From NCBI GenBank assembly GCA_018894105.1, contig CM032128.1:17279001-17343000 (forward strand): a stretch of 64,000 nucleotides of DNA. The letters run 5' to 3'. This document shows positions 45,600 through 57,450 of the stretch, piece by piece. The stretch is from Jacaranda mimosifolia (taxonomy: Eukaryota > Streptophyta > Magnoliopsida > Lamiales > Bignoniaceae). Under the pieces are notes generated by a model, which ran no database searches, was not told the DNA's origin, and saw only the letters and a list, made by a program, of their open reading frames with translations. Position 1 is the stretch's first letter. Each line of letters opens with the position of its first letter. The position numbers and the translations under genes were made by a program.

Positions 45600-47953
45600 T
45601 TTCAAGACCCCTCCTTGAGGGGCAGTACAGTGTGGGTATCAGTAGGCTGAGCTTCAGAGGCCAAGGGTTCGCCACTTTGTTTTTTTAGCTTCTCAAGCAA
45701 ATTTCTTACCTAACTACTCGGTAATAATTTCATCCACCAAGTCTAACGTAAATTTATATCCTTCAAGAATCACCACCTCATTGTCTATCTTTGAGTTAAA
45801 AAAGGGCTAGAGATCATCATCGAGCAAAGGGTTTAGCTTTGTTTCATCAAATTTGGCCTGCAAGTACCTAGCTACCTCAGGGCATTATTGAATCCCTTTT
45901 AAAAATCTTCGCCCTCATCTTAAAACAAGCATCCATGAAAATGAGGGACTTCATGAAAGTAGGGATGGTAGACCTCCTTTACCTAGAGAGCTAGGATTTG
46001 AAGAACGATTGAGCCTCCTTTACTATAATCTCTTCTCCCAACTTAAAGCCACATGCCTCGATAGCCTTCACCTCTTCTTGAAGCTAGGTGACTCTTTCAT
46101 GGATTTCATCCACCTCCAACGCCAGGTAGGTCTTTTCCTCTTAGCTCCCTTGATAGACCTCTAAAGTCAGTCGAGCGAAGAGCTCAGCTGACAGTTCTTC
46201 TACCCCCGAGCGGAGCAACTCAACCTCAATCACTTTTTCACAAAGAGAGTTGATGGATTAATCCTTACATTCCTTGACAAGATTTATCCACTTCTTTTTA
46301 TCTTGCATCGCCACACATATTGGTGATGAGAGGTAGGCGATTTGTGCAGTCTATAAAAATTGTAAGGCCCAGTTATATATATAGAGAATCGATGCATGAA
46401 GAGGAAAAATAGTCATGAATAACCAAGTTATGGTGATAGGCCAGCTTCATAGCTTGTGACCCTAAGAGTTGCATTAGCTCGTTCACATCTCGATGAGCAC
46501 CTAAGCATTAAAAATCTCCTAACATGTTGGATTCTTAGATTTACCATCGATCATACTGTAACTATATGGAACACTCAAAAAAATGGGCTCGGGAAAGGGA
46601 TATATGTCTAGCTGAGATCCAATAGGCATAGCATTTAAGGACATAAATAGCTTGCTTTAGTAGTAATCTATGGTGCTATTGTTGTTAAAATACACCCTTT
46701 TAGGCTCAAGAGCTTGCCAATTGGTTCCCATGGACTTTTTCCTATTACCCCTAATGAGGATGATAGGAGCCTCCCTAGAAGAGCTAGCAGAAGGGATTGG
46801 ATATATGCCAATTGGAGGAGCTAGAAAAGTACCAGCTGAAGTCCCGATGGAAGAGATAGTGTGTACTGAAATGAAGAATCCTCCCCAGTAGGGCAATGGC
46901 GACTGGTTGACCTAGAAAATAATTTTTCAAGTATCTTATTGTAGCTCAACATGATAGGACTCAGATCTACCATAGGCATAATCAAAGTGTTAGTAAGCTT
47001 TATAGCTTCAAAAAATAAAGTACAAGAGAAAGATACCAAAGCAACAAGTGAAATAAAAGGGGGCGCTACCTAGCCGCACCTCAGAGTCAATGTCCGAAGA
47101 TATAGGTAACTGCCTTACAATTATAAACGCCTCATCTTCAATGAAAGACTTAACTTTGAGGCCTTGTTTGGAAAGGCTCTTAATGAAATCAACCCCCTAA
47201 GTAAGCTTCCACTGCAGGCTAAAGTCACCTTGTCTGGCCTTTATTTAGTCTTCATAGGATGGGCATCTGGGATTAGACATACACGAACATCTATTTCCTA
47301 CCTTCCCAAAGGTTGAAGGAAGAGGCTCTACAATCTTTCAGCCTAGGTGGGCAGTAAAGTAGTAGAAACCTATGCTCGATGAACACCCCAACTTCCTAGA
47401 AATTGGATAATGGAATAATTGGCAAAAAATTATAAAAGTAGCAAGGTGATTGAATGTCCGCACAATAACAAAGAGTAAGTAAGAGATAGGAATTAAGTAA
47501 TAGTTATGTTTGACGAATGTTGATTCTCCTCAGCATCTCCGCAACTACAAGAGTAATAATAAAAGGGAGTCCACAAAGCAGTGCTAGTAGATGGACTGAC
47601 AAACACCAGGGTAGAGGCCTATCTAAATGGCCGTCGAGGTTGGAGGCGATGAGCTCGAATTCATCAGGAATATGAAAGGCTTTTCTACGATCTGGCAATT
47701 CATCCATCATTACCTCACCCTGAGTTTTAAAAAAATGGTCAACAGTATGGACATGGCCCGTAGAACTCGAAGCCTGAACTCACTCTCCCAAGTAATTTCT
47801 CTTGCTTCTTGTTCTTCAATAAGCGTGCCTTCACTAGAAAGAATAGCCCCAGACTCATCTACCTTGCATACCAAAAGTTCATCCTTACAGGAACTCATTT
47901 TCTTACCAAATTCACCACTAAAACTAACAGACTCCCCTAATGTAACAACTTAG
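45600..47953 (-). pseudogene. Antisense extra ORF of Gypsy B
   Basis: Minus-strand coding traces opposite to gag. From its start: MSSCKDELLVCKVDESGAI (47898 downward), MMDELPDRRKAFHIPDEFEL (47710), LSVHLLALLCGLPF (about 47595), GFYYFTAHLG (about 47375), MPYWGGFFISVHTIS (46896) and KKWINLVKECKD followed by EVELLRSGVEELSAELF (about 46300-46180). The middle block resembles the plant-mobile-domain-like proteins encoded antisense in Tat-lineage gypsy elements, and the C-terminal part looks coiled-coil. Stops and possible introns divide it. It is the counterpart of 16341-17760 in Gypsy A. Confidence 0.55.
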
Positions 47954-48362
47954 AGTAACCAGATAGAAAGTAAATGCTAAGAATGAATGCAGTGAAGGGT
48001 AATGAACTCACTTTGAAAATTGAAGGGAAGGGAATCGTGCATGGAACCTAAGTCCATGGACATCTAATCTGGGTGCCTGAAGGTTGTATGAATGGAAATG
48101 GGAGAATAAGTATTTAAATACTATTCAAAAAAAATTGAGATGATTAGCCTTCGGCGTAGGATTTTTGTTAAAAATCAAGCACAATTGGCCTTGATAAACA
48201 CGCCTATTAAGCCATTATGGTGTATTAGATTTGAGTCGTGTTATTTATAATTGCAGCAGAGGAGTCAAGCTATCCTCAAGCCAATGTAGGTCGGATTGCA
48301 AGGCATCAAGCGACTTTGCAAAGCCAACACATCTAACTTTTGGCGTCACGCATGTTGGGCTT

Positions 48363-48602
48363 AGAAGTGGGGGCTCATGATAATAGTCTATTGCCGACCC
48401 CTGAGCTCGACCCCAGGTATGCTCCGAGGATGAATATCAAGAAGGAGCCAGCTTAAGCATATTCTTCATCCCAAGTATCCATATGGATAAGTCAACCTCA
48501 ATGCAGATAAAACCCCGATTAGGAATAGGGCAGCAATATTCAATGCTACCAGATCCATAGTACATCCTGTATCCAATCCCATAAATGATAAGTTACTCCA
48601 CT
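48363..48602 (+). repeat. Gypsy B polypurine tract and start of 3' LTR
   Basis: agaagtgggggct (48363-48375) is followed by TGATAATAGTC (48378), a plausible LTR start. The LTR is cut after about 225 bp by a Copia LTR fragment. Confidence 0.55.
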
Positions 48603-48942
48603 TGAAGTAAAGTGTAGCACAAGGATCTAAGAACAAAAAAAAAAAAAAAACTAAATCAAAACTTGGCTACACTTAATCCAAAGATGAAATCATGCTCTTA
48701 AAATAGATTTGATTGCAGAAAATTATCTTGATCACTTAAAATCCAACGTAGAAAGGATGACAATGCTGAACTCTTTAAAATTGTCTCCTCTTGGAGCAGA
48801 AAAAAATGACAATGTTTGCCCTATCAAATCACCTCTGAATTGCTAAAATTTAGATAGCAGTGCCTCAACACCCTTGAGAATCTCTAGTAAAAATTTCAAC
48901 AGAAACAAAGATCAGCAAGTGCACCAAAATTGCCTTCAAAGA
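48603..48942 (-). repeat. Copia-6 LTR fragment
   Basis: Minus-strand LTR end of the Copia family: tgaagtaaagtgtagc, then aaggatct and aaatcaaaact, as at 8023 and 57530. It is cut at 48942 by Copia-5. It contains an A-run of about 18 (48633-48650). Confidence 0.7.
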
Positions 48943-51156
48943 TGTAGAAATAGTACCCCACAAGCTAATTAGATTTGCAATTAAACTATTTCACTTCTAA
49001 TACAATCTCAATTGAATGATATTCATTAAATAGCCATCTTCATCTTATGCTTATATTTACTTCACTGGCATTTGGTTGAAGTCCTTAGATCACACAAGAT
49101 TATGGGTCATGCACTGGTTGGTGATCATGAAATAAGTCTTACACAATCATGATCTTAAATCTTTCAAGTCATAGGATCTTATGAGACAACGCATATAAGA
49201 TCCAAAGAGACTTGCACTAATAATGCATAAATCCAAGAATTGGATATTGCTCCATTTCATGAGCAAGGCCATAGGAGATATGTGTGCATGTTAGTGGGTG
49301 CTTGTTCGAGATCAAGTTTATTGAAGGCTCGCCTGGAGAATCGACTAGAAACCTATAGTGGCAAGTCGATAGTAGCAAGTTCTCCAGCTTACACTAGTGC
49401 ATATAATTAGTCCTTTGACATGAGGATCTATGGTAATCTTATGTTTAGGTCATCATGCTTTGACTCTTCCTTGACCATTTAGCGAGTCTTTCGGGTGGAG
49501 GTTGTATATGAGCTACTTAAACATGGAGGTTTGTGAGATCTAAGATGGGATCTGACTCCTCATCATTGTCAAAGGCAAGTACATCTCCTATGTATTCTAT
49601 AATAATTAATTCTGAGAAATCTTTGCACAAGGTAGTATGACAATTTGGAAAAAAAGTTTTCCAAAAATGAGGTCATAAAGGGAAGGTGAACATTGGGAAT
49701 AGAAACATAGAATCGAGGCTATTAGGGAGCTGACAAATATTTTACCCTAGGCCTATTTTAGGAGATAGGATACGGAAATATTGTATTTGCATGGTACGCG
49801 TAGAGCTAGAATGGTTCTCCAAAAGCATTCATTTTGGCCAATTAGTTGGGCTCCATAGGCTTGAGGGATTGAGGTTGGATATCGACTATGGAGATTGGGT
49901 ACTCTTTAATTAATGGAGATTAATTGAATTGAGTCTTTTGTTCAAAGGAGTTTAAACTAATGTGAATATTTGATATTCTATAAGTCACAAAGAGCTATGA
50001 GCCTATGTCCAATGAATGGTAGAACCAAATAGGTCACATACAAAAGCCAATTACAAATCCTATTAGATGAAGGGGAATTTTCTAAGAGTTAGAGAAATTC
50101 CTTCAAGACTGATTTTTGGAGGTAGAAGGGTGTAGTCATTTTTTGCTTGATCAATTTAATTGTTAAATTGATCTAATTAATTTGAGTTAAATTAAGACCA
50201 AATAATTAAGAAGTTAACTATTTGGTTCCACATGACTATCAATTGGTCAAGTTAACTTAAGGAGTTAAGTTAACAAGGACTTGCTTAAAGTGTTAAGCTA
50301 ATTGACTTAGAGTTAAGTCAAAGGATAATTAATTAAATTAAAGTGTTTAATTTAATTAAAATAAAGAATCAATTTTTGAGGGAAAATTCAAATGAAATGT
50401 TCATTTGGTGTGGCATTAGAATTTAATTAAATGACATTTCATTAATTGAAATGAAGATTCCAAATGAAATTCAAATGCACACAAAATTCACATGCTACTT
50501 GATTGCCAACTTGAGGAAGGTGTGATGCCACCTTGGCATCACACCATCTTCCCTCTATATATAGATATAGAGCGAGAAGAGGGTTGCCACTTGATGTGAA
50601 TTGCAAGCTAAGAATTAGATTCTTTCATTTTCCTTCTAATTTCCCAAGTGTTACCTCACGTGTTGAAGCTTCACTTTTCTTTATCTCCTACCTCCAATTC
50701 AAGTCTTCATATTTGCATGTATTTTGTTTGTTCTGTAGCTAACGTTGAGAAGAAAAGGATTGTGCATTAGTATGTGGATCTTATCATTAGAGACAAGACA
50801 ATTAGATTGTTCGCCTTTGGAGATCTTTTATTTCTAGCAATCGCTTGGAGGCTATTCTAAAGAGCCTTTCCATTTTCTATTCTAGCTAAATTTTGGGAGT
50901 TCTAGTAAAATTTTCAGCCAGAGGAAAAATCTTTTGGCTGGGCAAAGCTTGCTCCGAATCTGCTTTGCCGTCAGGGAGACAGTTTTCAAGGAGTTGAGAT
51001 CTTTTTCCAAGTTCCTTTGATTTTGTGAAAATTAAAGTAATCCTCATACCAAATCTAAATCTATGACATCTTTAGATTCTTATCTTCATATGTAGCCTAG
51101 TTATTTTAGTGTTTTTATGCTTTGATAATTGTATCCTAGTGCTACATTTGACTTCA
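48943..51156 (+). repeat. Copia-5 5' LTR, 2214 bp
   Basis: Starts TGTAGAAATAGTACCCC (family TGTTGGAATAG) and ends CTTCA. Diverged from the other LTRs at many positions, so likely among the oldest copies here. Confidence 0.9.
50519..50564 (+). promoter_or_regulatory. Copia-5 LTR core promoter with perfect upstream palindrome
   Basis: Perfect 12-base inverted repeat ggtgtgatgcca / tggcatcacacc with a 3-base loop (50519-50545), 10 bases, then TATATATAG (50556-50564). Confidence 0.8.
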
Positions 51157-51158
51157 AG

Positions 51159-51171
51159 TAGTATTAGAACC
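51159..51171 (+). other. Copia-5 primer-binding site (decayed)
   Basis: Reads tagtattagaacc; the three differences from TGGTATCAGAGCC are all C-to-T or G-to-A. Confidence 0.75.
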
Positions 51172-52402
51172 TAATTCATGCTATAATTTGGATTTTTGAT
51201 TGATTGATTCATGTGGTGCATTGATCAAAATATCCAAATACTTGATCCAACCTATGGATTGGAGTGTTTGGATGATGTTGTATGTAGCTCCATTGCTTGA
51301 TGAATTGAAAGCATGATAATCTGTGTTTTAAGTGTTAATTCATATGGTTAGTATGCTTTAATTCATAATTGCTAATGTTGAATTTTGATTTGGCATTAGT
51401 TGATGTTATATGTTGATATAGCATGTTAATTTTAGCTTTAAGGTGTTTTGGTCATTTTTAGATCTAATTTGATTGGAGTTTATTGGAGATATTTGAAGAA
51501 TATGATTCTTACTTAAACTTGCTTTTGGAAGCATGATTAAGCACTTCAAATTCCAATTTTGAAAGGTGTTTTGAATATGAAATTTCATCAATATTGCGTG
51601 ATTTGAAGTTTAGGAGGTGTCCTACATTTTTTAGTGCACAAAAATTAAACTAAAATGGTTGTGTCTCCGAATTTACCTTGAAAACAAGGCACTACCTGCC
51701 AAATCGCACCTAGCATATGCCTGCCGTAGCTGTGCTCCCAGCGCCAGGCAGGCAGTGGTAGTTTTCGGTCTTACCCAAGTCAACCTATTTTTTGTGTTTT
51801 TTTTTTTTTTTTGGCTAAAAGTGTTTTGAATCATACTATATTGATGCACAAGTGTTTTGCAAGTTCTCAAAATTATATTTGACATTTTTTATTGCTTTTA
51901 AAAATTTGTCAAAGTTAATCTTCAATAATGCTACATAATTGTTATGCTTTGTCTTGCTTGGTCAATTAATTATTTATGAAATAAGTATGTAATTGTTGGA
52001 ATTGACATTATTTAATTGTTGAATGGATGATGAATGAATGGGGATGATCATGAGCCTCTAATAGTGATTTTATTTGTTTCAAATTCTTGAAAATGGTTGT
52101 ATTCAATTGGCACTTGCATGCCTCTTAATTTCTATCTCGTAAATATTATGAGAGTAGAATCACTAGGAGTAAGGAATTCTTTTTCATGTAAATGTTACAA
52201 GAGCAAAGAAGACTATTGGAGGCAAAAAGACCTATAAATGTATGATGATAAACTCATGTAATAGCTAGATTTAGTCAATCCACTTAAAATCAACTAAGTA
52301 GTGCACCTATAACTCTAAGTGCATTACTTGGTTAAGGCTCATGGTCATCCCACCCTAGGAGCATACTGTGCATTTACTTATTTATGCTTTTCATATCCTA
52401 TT
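51172..52402 (+). other. Copia-5 leader (incomplete)
   Basis: Homologous to the first 1.2 kb of the Copia-4 leader; ends at catatcctatt, where Copia-4 enters. No conserved ORF. Confidence 0.82.
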
Positions 52403-54647
52403 TGTTGGAATAGTGCCCGGCAAGCCAAAAGGGTTGGCCTTGTAAAGCTATATCCTTGTAAAACAGTTTTGATTGAATGATATTCTTTATATGGCCATCT
52501 ATATCTTATGCTCTTTATTTCTTCACTTGCATTTGGATGAAGCCCTTATATCGCTCATGTCTACGGGACTTAGTTTGGTGATCATGGAATAAATCTCACA
52601 CAATCCTGATCTTAAATCTTCCAAGTCATAGGATCTTACGAGATGGGACATATGAGATCCGGATAGACTTGCATTAACGATGCATAAACTTAAGAGTTGG
52701 ATATTGCTCCGTTCCATGAGCAACCGTATTAGATATGGATGCATGTTAGTAGGTGCTTGTTAGAGAACAAGCAACTTAAGACCCACCAGAGAATTCACTA
52801 GATAGCCGTTGTGTAAGTCGGTAGTAATGAGTTCTCCAATATACGCTAGTGCATATTATTAGTCATTTGACCTGAGGATCCATGGTAACCTTGCGTCTGG
52901 CCCTCATGCTTCGACTCTTTCTTGACCACTTAGCAGGTCTTTCCGGTTGAGGTTGGGTATGAGCTACTTGGCATGGAGGTTTATGAGATCTGAGATGGGA
53001 TCCGACTTCTCGTCATTGTCAATTGCGAGTACATCTCCTATTTATTCTATAATAATCGATTCTAAGAAATCCTTGCGCAAGGTGGTGTGACAATTTGGAA
53101 AAAGAGTTTTCCAAAGAGGAATTCACACGAGGGAATTGAACATTGGGGATAGAAACATAGCATCGAGGCTATCAGGGAGCCGACAAATATCTTACCCTAG
53201 GCTTCTTTCGAGAAATAGAAGATGGAAGGACCGTATTTGCATGGTAGTGTAGAGCTATAATAGTTCTCCAAAAGTATTCATTTCGGCTAATTAGTTGGAC
53301 TCCATGGGCTTGAGGTTGGACACCGACATGGAGATTGGGTACTCTTCAATTAATGAGATTAATTGAATTAAGTCGAATAGTTTAAAAATTATTTCAAACT
53401 AAAAGGAATATATGATATTCAAAAGTCACAAGGAGTTGTGAGCCCATGTCCAATGAATGGTAGAACATATTGAGTCATACAAAAAAGCCAATTAACCTCC
53501 TAGTTATTGGAGCAATTTCTTAAGAGTTAGAGAATCACTCCAAGGTAACCAGTTTTTGAAATGCTAATTTGAAAGTCAAATTTTGGCTTGATTAATTTAA
53601 GTTTTAAATTAATCAACTAATTTAAGGAGTTAAATAAGACCAATAGTTAAGGAGTTAATTATTTGGTGCTAAGTGACCATCAATTGGTCAAGTTAATTTA
53701 AGGAGTTAAACTAACAAAATTGAGTTGAAGAGTTAAGCTTCTTTGACTTAAGAGTTAAGTCAAAGGTTAATTAATTAAATTAAAGTATTTAATTTAATTA
53801 ATGAGAATAATACATTTTGGAGGGAAAATTCAAATGAAAGGTTCATTTGAACTAGCATATTAATTAACTTGAAATTAGATTTCAAATGTAATTAAAATGC
53901 ACATGAAATTCAAATGAGATTTGTATTTAAATTTGCCACCTTGGCACCCTACTTGGCCGCCTCCCCCTTCATGGTTGGTGTGATGCCACCTTGGCATCAC
54001 ACCATCCAGCATCTATATATAGATATGGAGAGAAAGAGGATTGGCCATATATGTGAAGAAAGTGTGAAGGATTAGAAATCTTCCATAATTCCCTGCAAAA
54101 CTCTATTTTCCAAACATTGCTTCATGTGTTGAGGCTTTGCTTTCTCTTCTTTTCCTACCTCAAAAATCAACCTTCACCATTGATATTCTGTTCATTTTCT
54201 CCAGCTAAAAGTGAGTGGAATTTGGAAGATCAATTTGTTTGTGGATCATATCAATAGAGGCAAAGCATTTGATTTCTAAGCTTTGGAAATCTATTGGAAC
54301 ATAGCAGTCACTTGCCAATTTTTTTCCATGCGATCCAGATTGAGTTTTACTGTACATTTTTCACAACGATTTCTTAAAGGAGTTATCAGTTTTGGGTTTT
54401 TTTTTTTTGTGATTTTTGGAGCACTCTAACTGAGGCAAAAGTTGTTGTTTCTCTACTGTGCCAGAGCCTGCTAAAATATGGATTGGTGAAGTGTTCACCA
54501 TTGCAACCTTGGAAATTTACTTTTTGAGGTAACACTCCAACTAAATCTGAATTCCTAGCATGATTAGATCCTTGGTACGCTATAAGCACTAGTTATTTTG
54601 AGCTTTTGTACTTTGATAATTGGATCCTAGTGGCTTGCCAACCTTTA
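52403..54647 (+). repeat. Copia-4 5' LTR, 2245 bp
   Basis: Starts TGTTGGAATAGTGCCCGG and ends CTTTA (one change from the TCA of its relatives). Confidence 0.93.
53977..54022 (+). promoter_or_regulatory. Copia-4 LTR core promoter with perfect upstream palindrome
   Basis: The same perfect 12-base arms as in Copia-5 (53977-54003), 10 bases, then TATATATAG (54014-54022). Confidence 0.8.
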
Positions 54648-54649
54648 AT

Positions 54650-54662
54650 TGGTATCGGAGCT
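54650..54662 (+). other. Copia-4 primer-binding site
   Basis: TGGTATCGGAGCT, two bases after the LTR end; near the initiator-Met consensus. Confidence 0.88.
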
Positions 54663-56632
54663 TTAATCATGCTTAGATTTGAAATTTTTTATGATTGATT
54701 CATGTGATACATTGATCAAAATCACCAAATTCTCAATTCATATAATGGATTGGAGTGTTTGGATGATGTTGTGTGTGACTCATTGATTGATGAATTGAAG
54801 GCATGCTAATATGTGTTTTAAGTGTTAATTCATATGATTAGTACGTTTTAATTCATAGCTTTTAATGTTAAGTGTTAATTTGGCATTAATTGATGTTATA
54901 TGTTGATATAGCGTGTTGATGATTGACTAAAATAATTTTGGTCATTTTTGGATCCAATTTGATTGAAGTTTTGTCGGAGATTTTTAAAGAATGAGATTCT
55001 TACTGAAACTAGTTTTTTGAAGCTTGATTGAACACTTGAATTTCCATTTTAAAAACTATTTTGAATCTGGAAATTCTATCTAAAATGTGTGATGACTTGT
55101 TTAGGAGGTGTCCTAAAATTTTTGGTGCATAAAAGTTGAACCGAAAATGAGATGACTCGATCATAAAGCTAAAAGGTGTATCCTGCAGCACACAGCCGGG
55201 CGCAAACCGGCAGCATGGGCATGTTGTGCTCGCGCTCGCGCTCGCTCAGGCAGCATGTGCAGCCCACGCGGCAATGGCGTTTTTAGGCTAAGGATGAGTT
55301 TTACCTTGTTTTTGTGTCTCATTTCATGCTCAAAATAGTTTTGTATCACACATAGAAGGTGCACAAGTGTTGTGCAAGTGTTCAATAAAATGTTTGACAC
55401 TTTTTCAAGCTCCTTAAATCTTGTTAAAGTTAATCTCCAAATGTTGCATAAGTGTTATGCATGGCCTATTATATGTTAATTTGATTAGCATTTAATTTAT
55501 GGAATTAATTGTTAATTCTATATTTGTTTATTTTTCATTTAACTATTGAATGAATGATGAATGAATGGGGATGATCATGAGACTTTATATTGATGTTATT
55601 TGTTTCAAGTTGTTGAAATAGGTTGTATTAAATTGGGGCTTGCATGCCTTCTAATTTCTACCTTGTAAATGTTATAAGAGTAGAATCACTAGGAGTGAGG
55701 ATTTCTTTCTCATGTAAAAATTACATGAAGTAAGAAGGCTTTGGAGACATGGAGACTTTTGATGACCCATGAATGTATAGGATACACTATGTAATAGCTA
55801 GATTTAATCAGCCCACCTAAAATCAATTAGGTGGTGCACCTATGGCTCTAAGTACACCACTTGGTTAAGCTCATGGTCATCCCACCCTAGGAGCATGCTA
55901 GGCGCATTTACTTATTTATGCTTTCCATATTCTATTAATATATGAGATGCATGTTTAGGATATAGAAAACCTAAATAAGAAGATAAAATGATGAGATCTT
56001 TGCAAGCAAAAACCCTCCACATAGAATGTCTAAGTGCTTTCAAAATATTAAGTCAAAATGAATATTAATTAAAAGAGTTTTAATTAAACCATGCCTTCTA
56101 CCAAACGTATAAGCCATGACGACGCTACCAAATTTGTGTGATGGCACTTGAAGTAGGGTCACATTTAGTAGGAAAGCTGTGAGCATATGCTTAGCATATG
56201 ATGCACCTTTAATTTGATAACCTCCATGCATTGGCACTCAAAGTAGGGGATGACATAGAGCCCTCTCGAATCAAAGTTTGATTGGTAGGTTCAACTTAAC
56301 ACTTAGTAATGTAGATGCACTTGAAGCAGGGTGTCTATATGAAAAGTTAGGCAAAATATATCAAGAGTTGTATGGGATGCAATTAGCAAATGTTGCTTAG
56401 CTTTTGATTATTTATGGATGGCACTCGAAGCGGGGGTCCACCTACAAGTCCTTGGGATCTTGATTCTCACTAGAAAACATAATTTTTCGGATTCTTCTTG
56501 GGAGTGAAGAATTTGATAAAATAGTGGGAGAAAAAATGCTTGAAAGACCATGAACATGTTTTAATATCAAATTTAATCACATGTTTATACTTTTTTTTCG
56601 CCTTTTGCAGATTTTCAAAATCTTCAAACAAA
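54663..56632 (+). other. Copia-4 leader, about 1.97 kb
   Basis: The most complete leader in the window. It has a short CG-rich island (55190-55275), contains gctcgcgctcgcgctcgctc, and carries four copies of the leader motif (56136-56165, 56228-56256, 56305-56332, 56408-56442). No conserved ORF. Confidence 0.82.
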
Positions 56633-57450
56633 ATGGCTGAAAATCCACTTGCAAGTATTTTGGAGATCAATAAACTTACTAGGCCTAACTTCCAAGATTG
56701 GTTGAGAAACCTTAAAATAATTCTTGACTCTAAAAAGCATACTTACGTCCTTGATCATAGTCCTGTAGACACACTTGGTAATGACGCCACTAACCAACAA
56801 CGTGAAATGTTCACAAAATTTGTAGATAATGATCTATAAGTTATATGTGTCATGATGGCCTCTATGTCCAACAAACTTCAAAAGACTCATGAGCACGTGA
56901 AACATATTCGAGAGATCTATATACACTTACAAGAGTTGTATGGTGTACAAAATAGGCATAAAAGGTTCGCTTTGTCGAAAGAGCTCTTTAGGACAAGGAT
57001 GAGTGAAGGGTCCAATGTCCATGATCACGGGCTCAAGATAATAGGACTCATTGAGAAGCTTGAACAGTTGGATGTGGTCATGGACAATGACCTTTAGGTA
57101 GATTTGATCCTATAGTCATTGCCACCATCATATGACCCATTTGTTATGAACTTCAACATGTCCAAGCAAAAAGTTACGAATAAAGAGCTAGTCAACATGC
57201 TTGTAATGAAAGCGACTTTAAAAAAGGATAAGCTCCTTATGCTTGCATTCTCCTCCAAATCGAAGGGCCCTAGGGGCCCTAGAAAGGGAGATAAGAGGAA
57301 GAAAAGTTCTTCCTCAAAAGGGAAGCAACTTGAGAAGAGTTCCGGAATGGTCAAGAAGAAAGCCAAAGCCGAAGCAATTATTTCCATTGTGGCGAGAAGG
57401 GGCATTCAAAGAGAAATTGCAAGCTTACCTTGCAACCCTTGAGAAGGATA
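56633..57450 (+). pseudogene. Copia-4 gag
   Basis: The ATG at 56633 opens MAENPLASILEINKLTRPNF and continues through a DWLRNLKIILDS segment. A TAA at 56837-56839 breaks it; the core then continues in the same layout as Copia-1, including MMASMSNKLQKTHEHVKHI and EGSNVHDHGLKIIGLIEKL. A further stop is at 57095-57097. A Lys/Ser/Gly-rich stretch (57240-57360) precedes the zinc knuckle, which reads YFHCGEKGHSKRNC: the first cysteine is tyrosine, the other ligands are kept. It is the best-preserved gag here, but not functional. Confidence 0.9.

Larger units (their letters stand above)
43352..48602 (+). mobile_element. Gypsy B, Tat-like element without polymerase
   Basis: Plus-strand gypsy element whose 5' part is replaced by Gypsy A. 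It has gag, a protease remnant, then no reverse transcriptase, RNase H or integrase, but an antisense ORF (45600-47953), a polypurine tract (48363-48375) and the start of a 3' LTR. It is either an internally deleted copy or a member of a non-autonomous family. Confidence 0.6.
48943..52402 (+). mobile_element. Copia-5, LTR and leader (truncated by Copia-4)
   Basis: Plus-strand member: LTR 48943-51156, primer-binding site 51159-51171, leader to 52402, where the Copia-4 LTR begins. Its coding region would lie beyond Copia-4, outside the window. The left target site would be aaaga (48938-48942). The homologous Copia-4 leader continues past the break point, which confirms the interruption. Confidence 0.88.
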
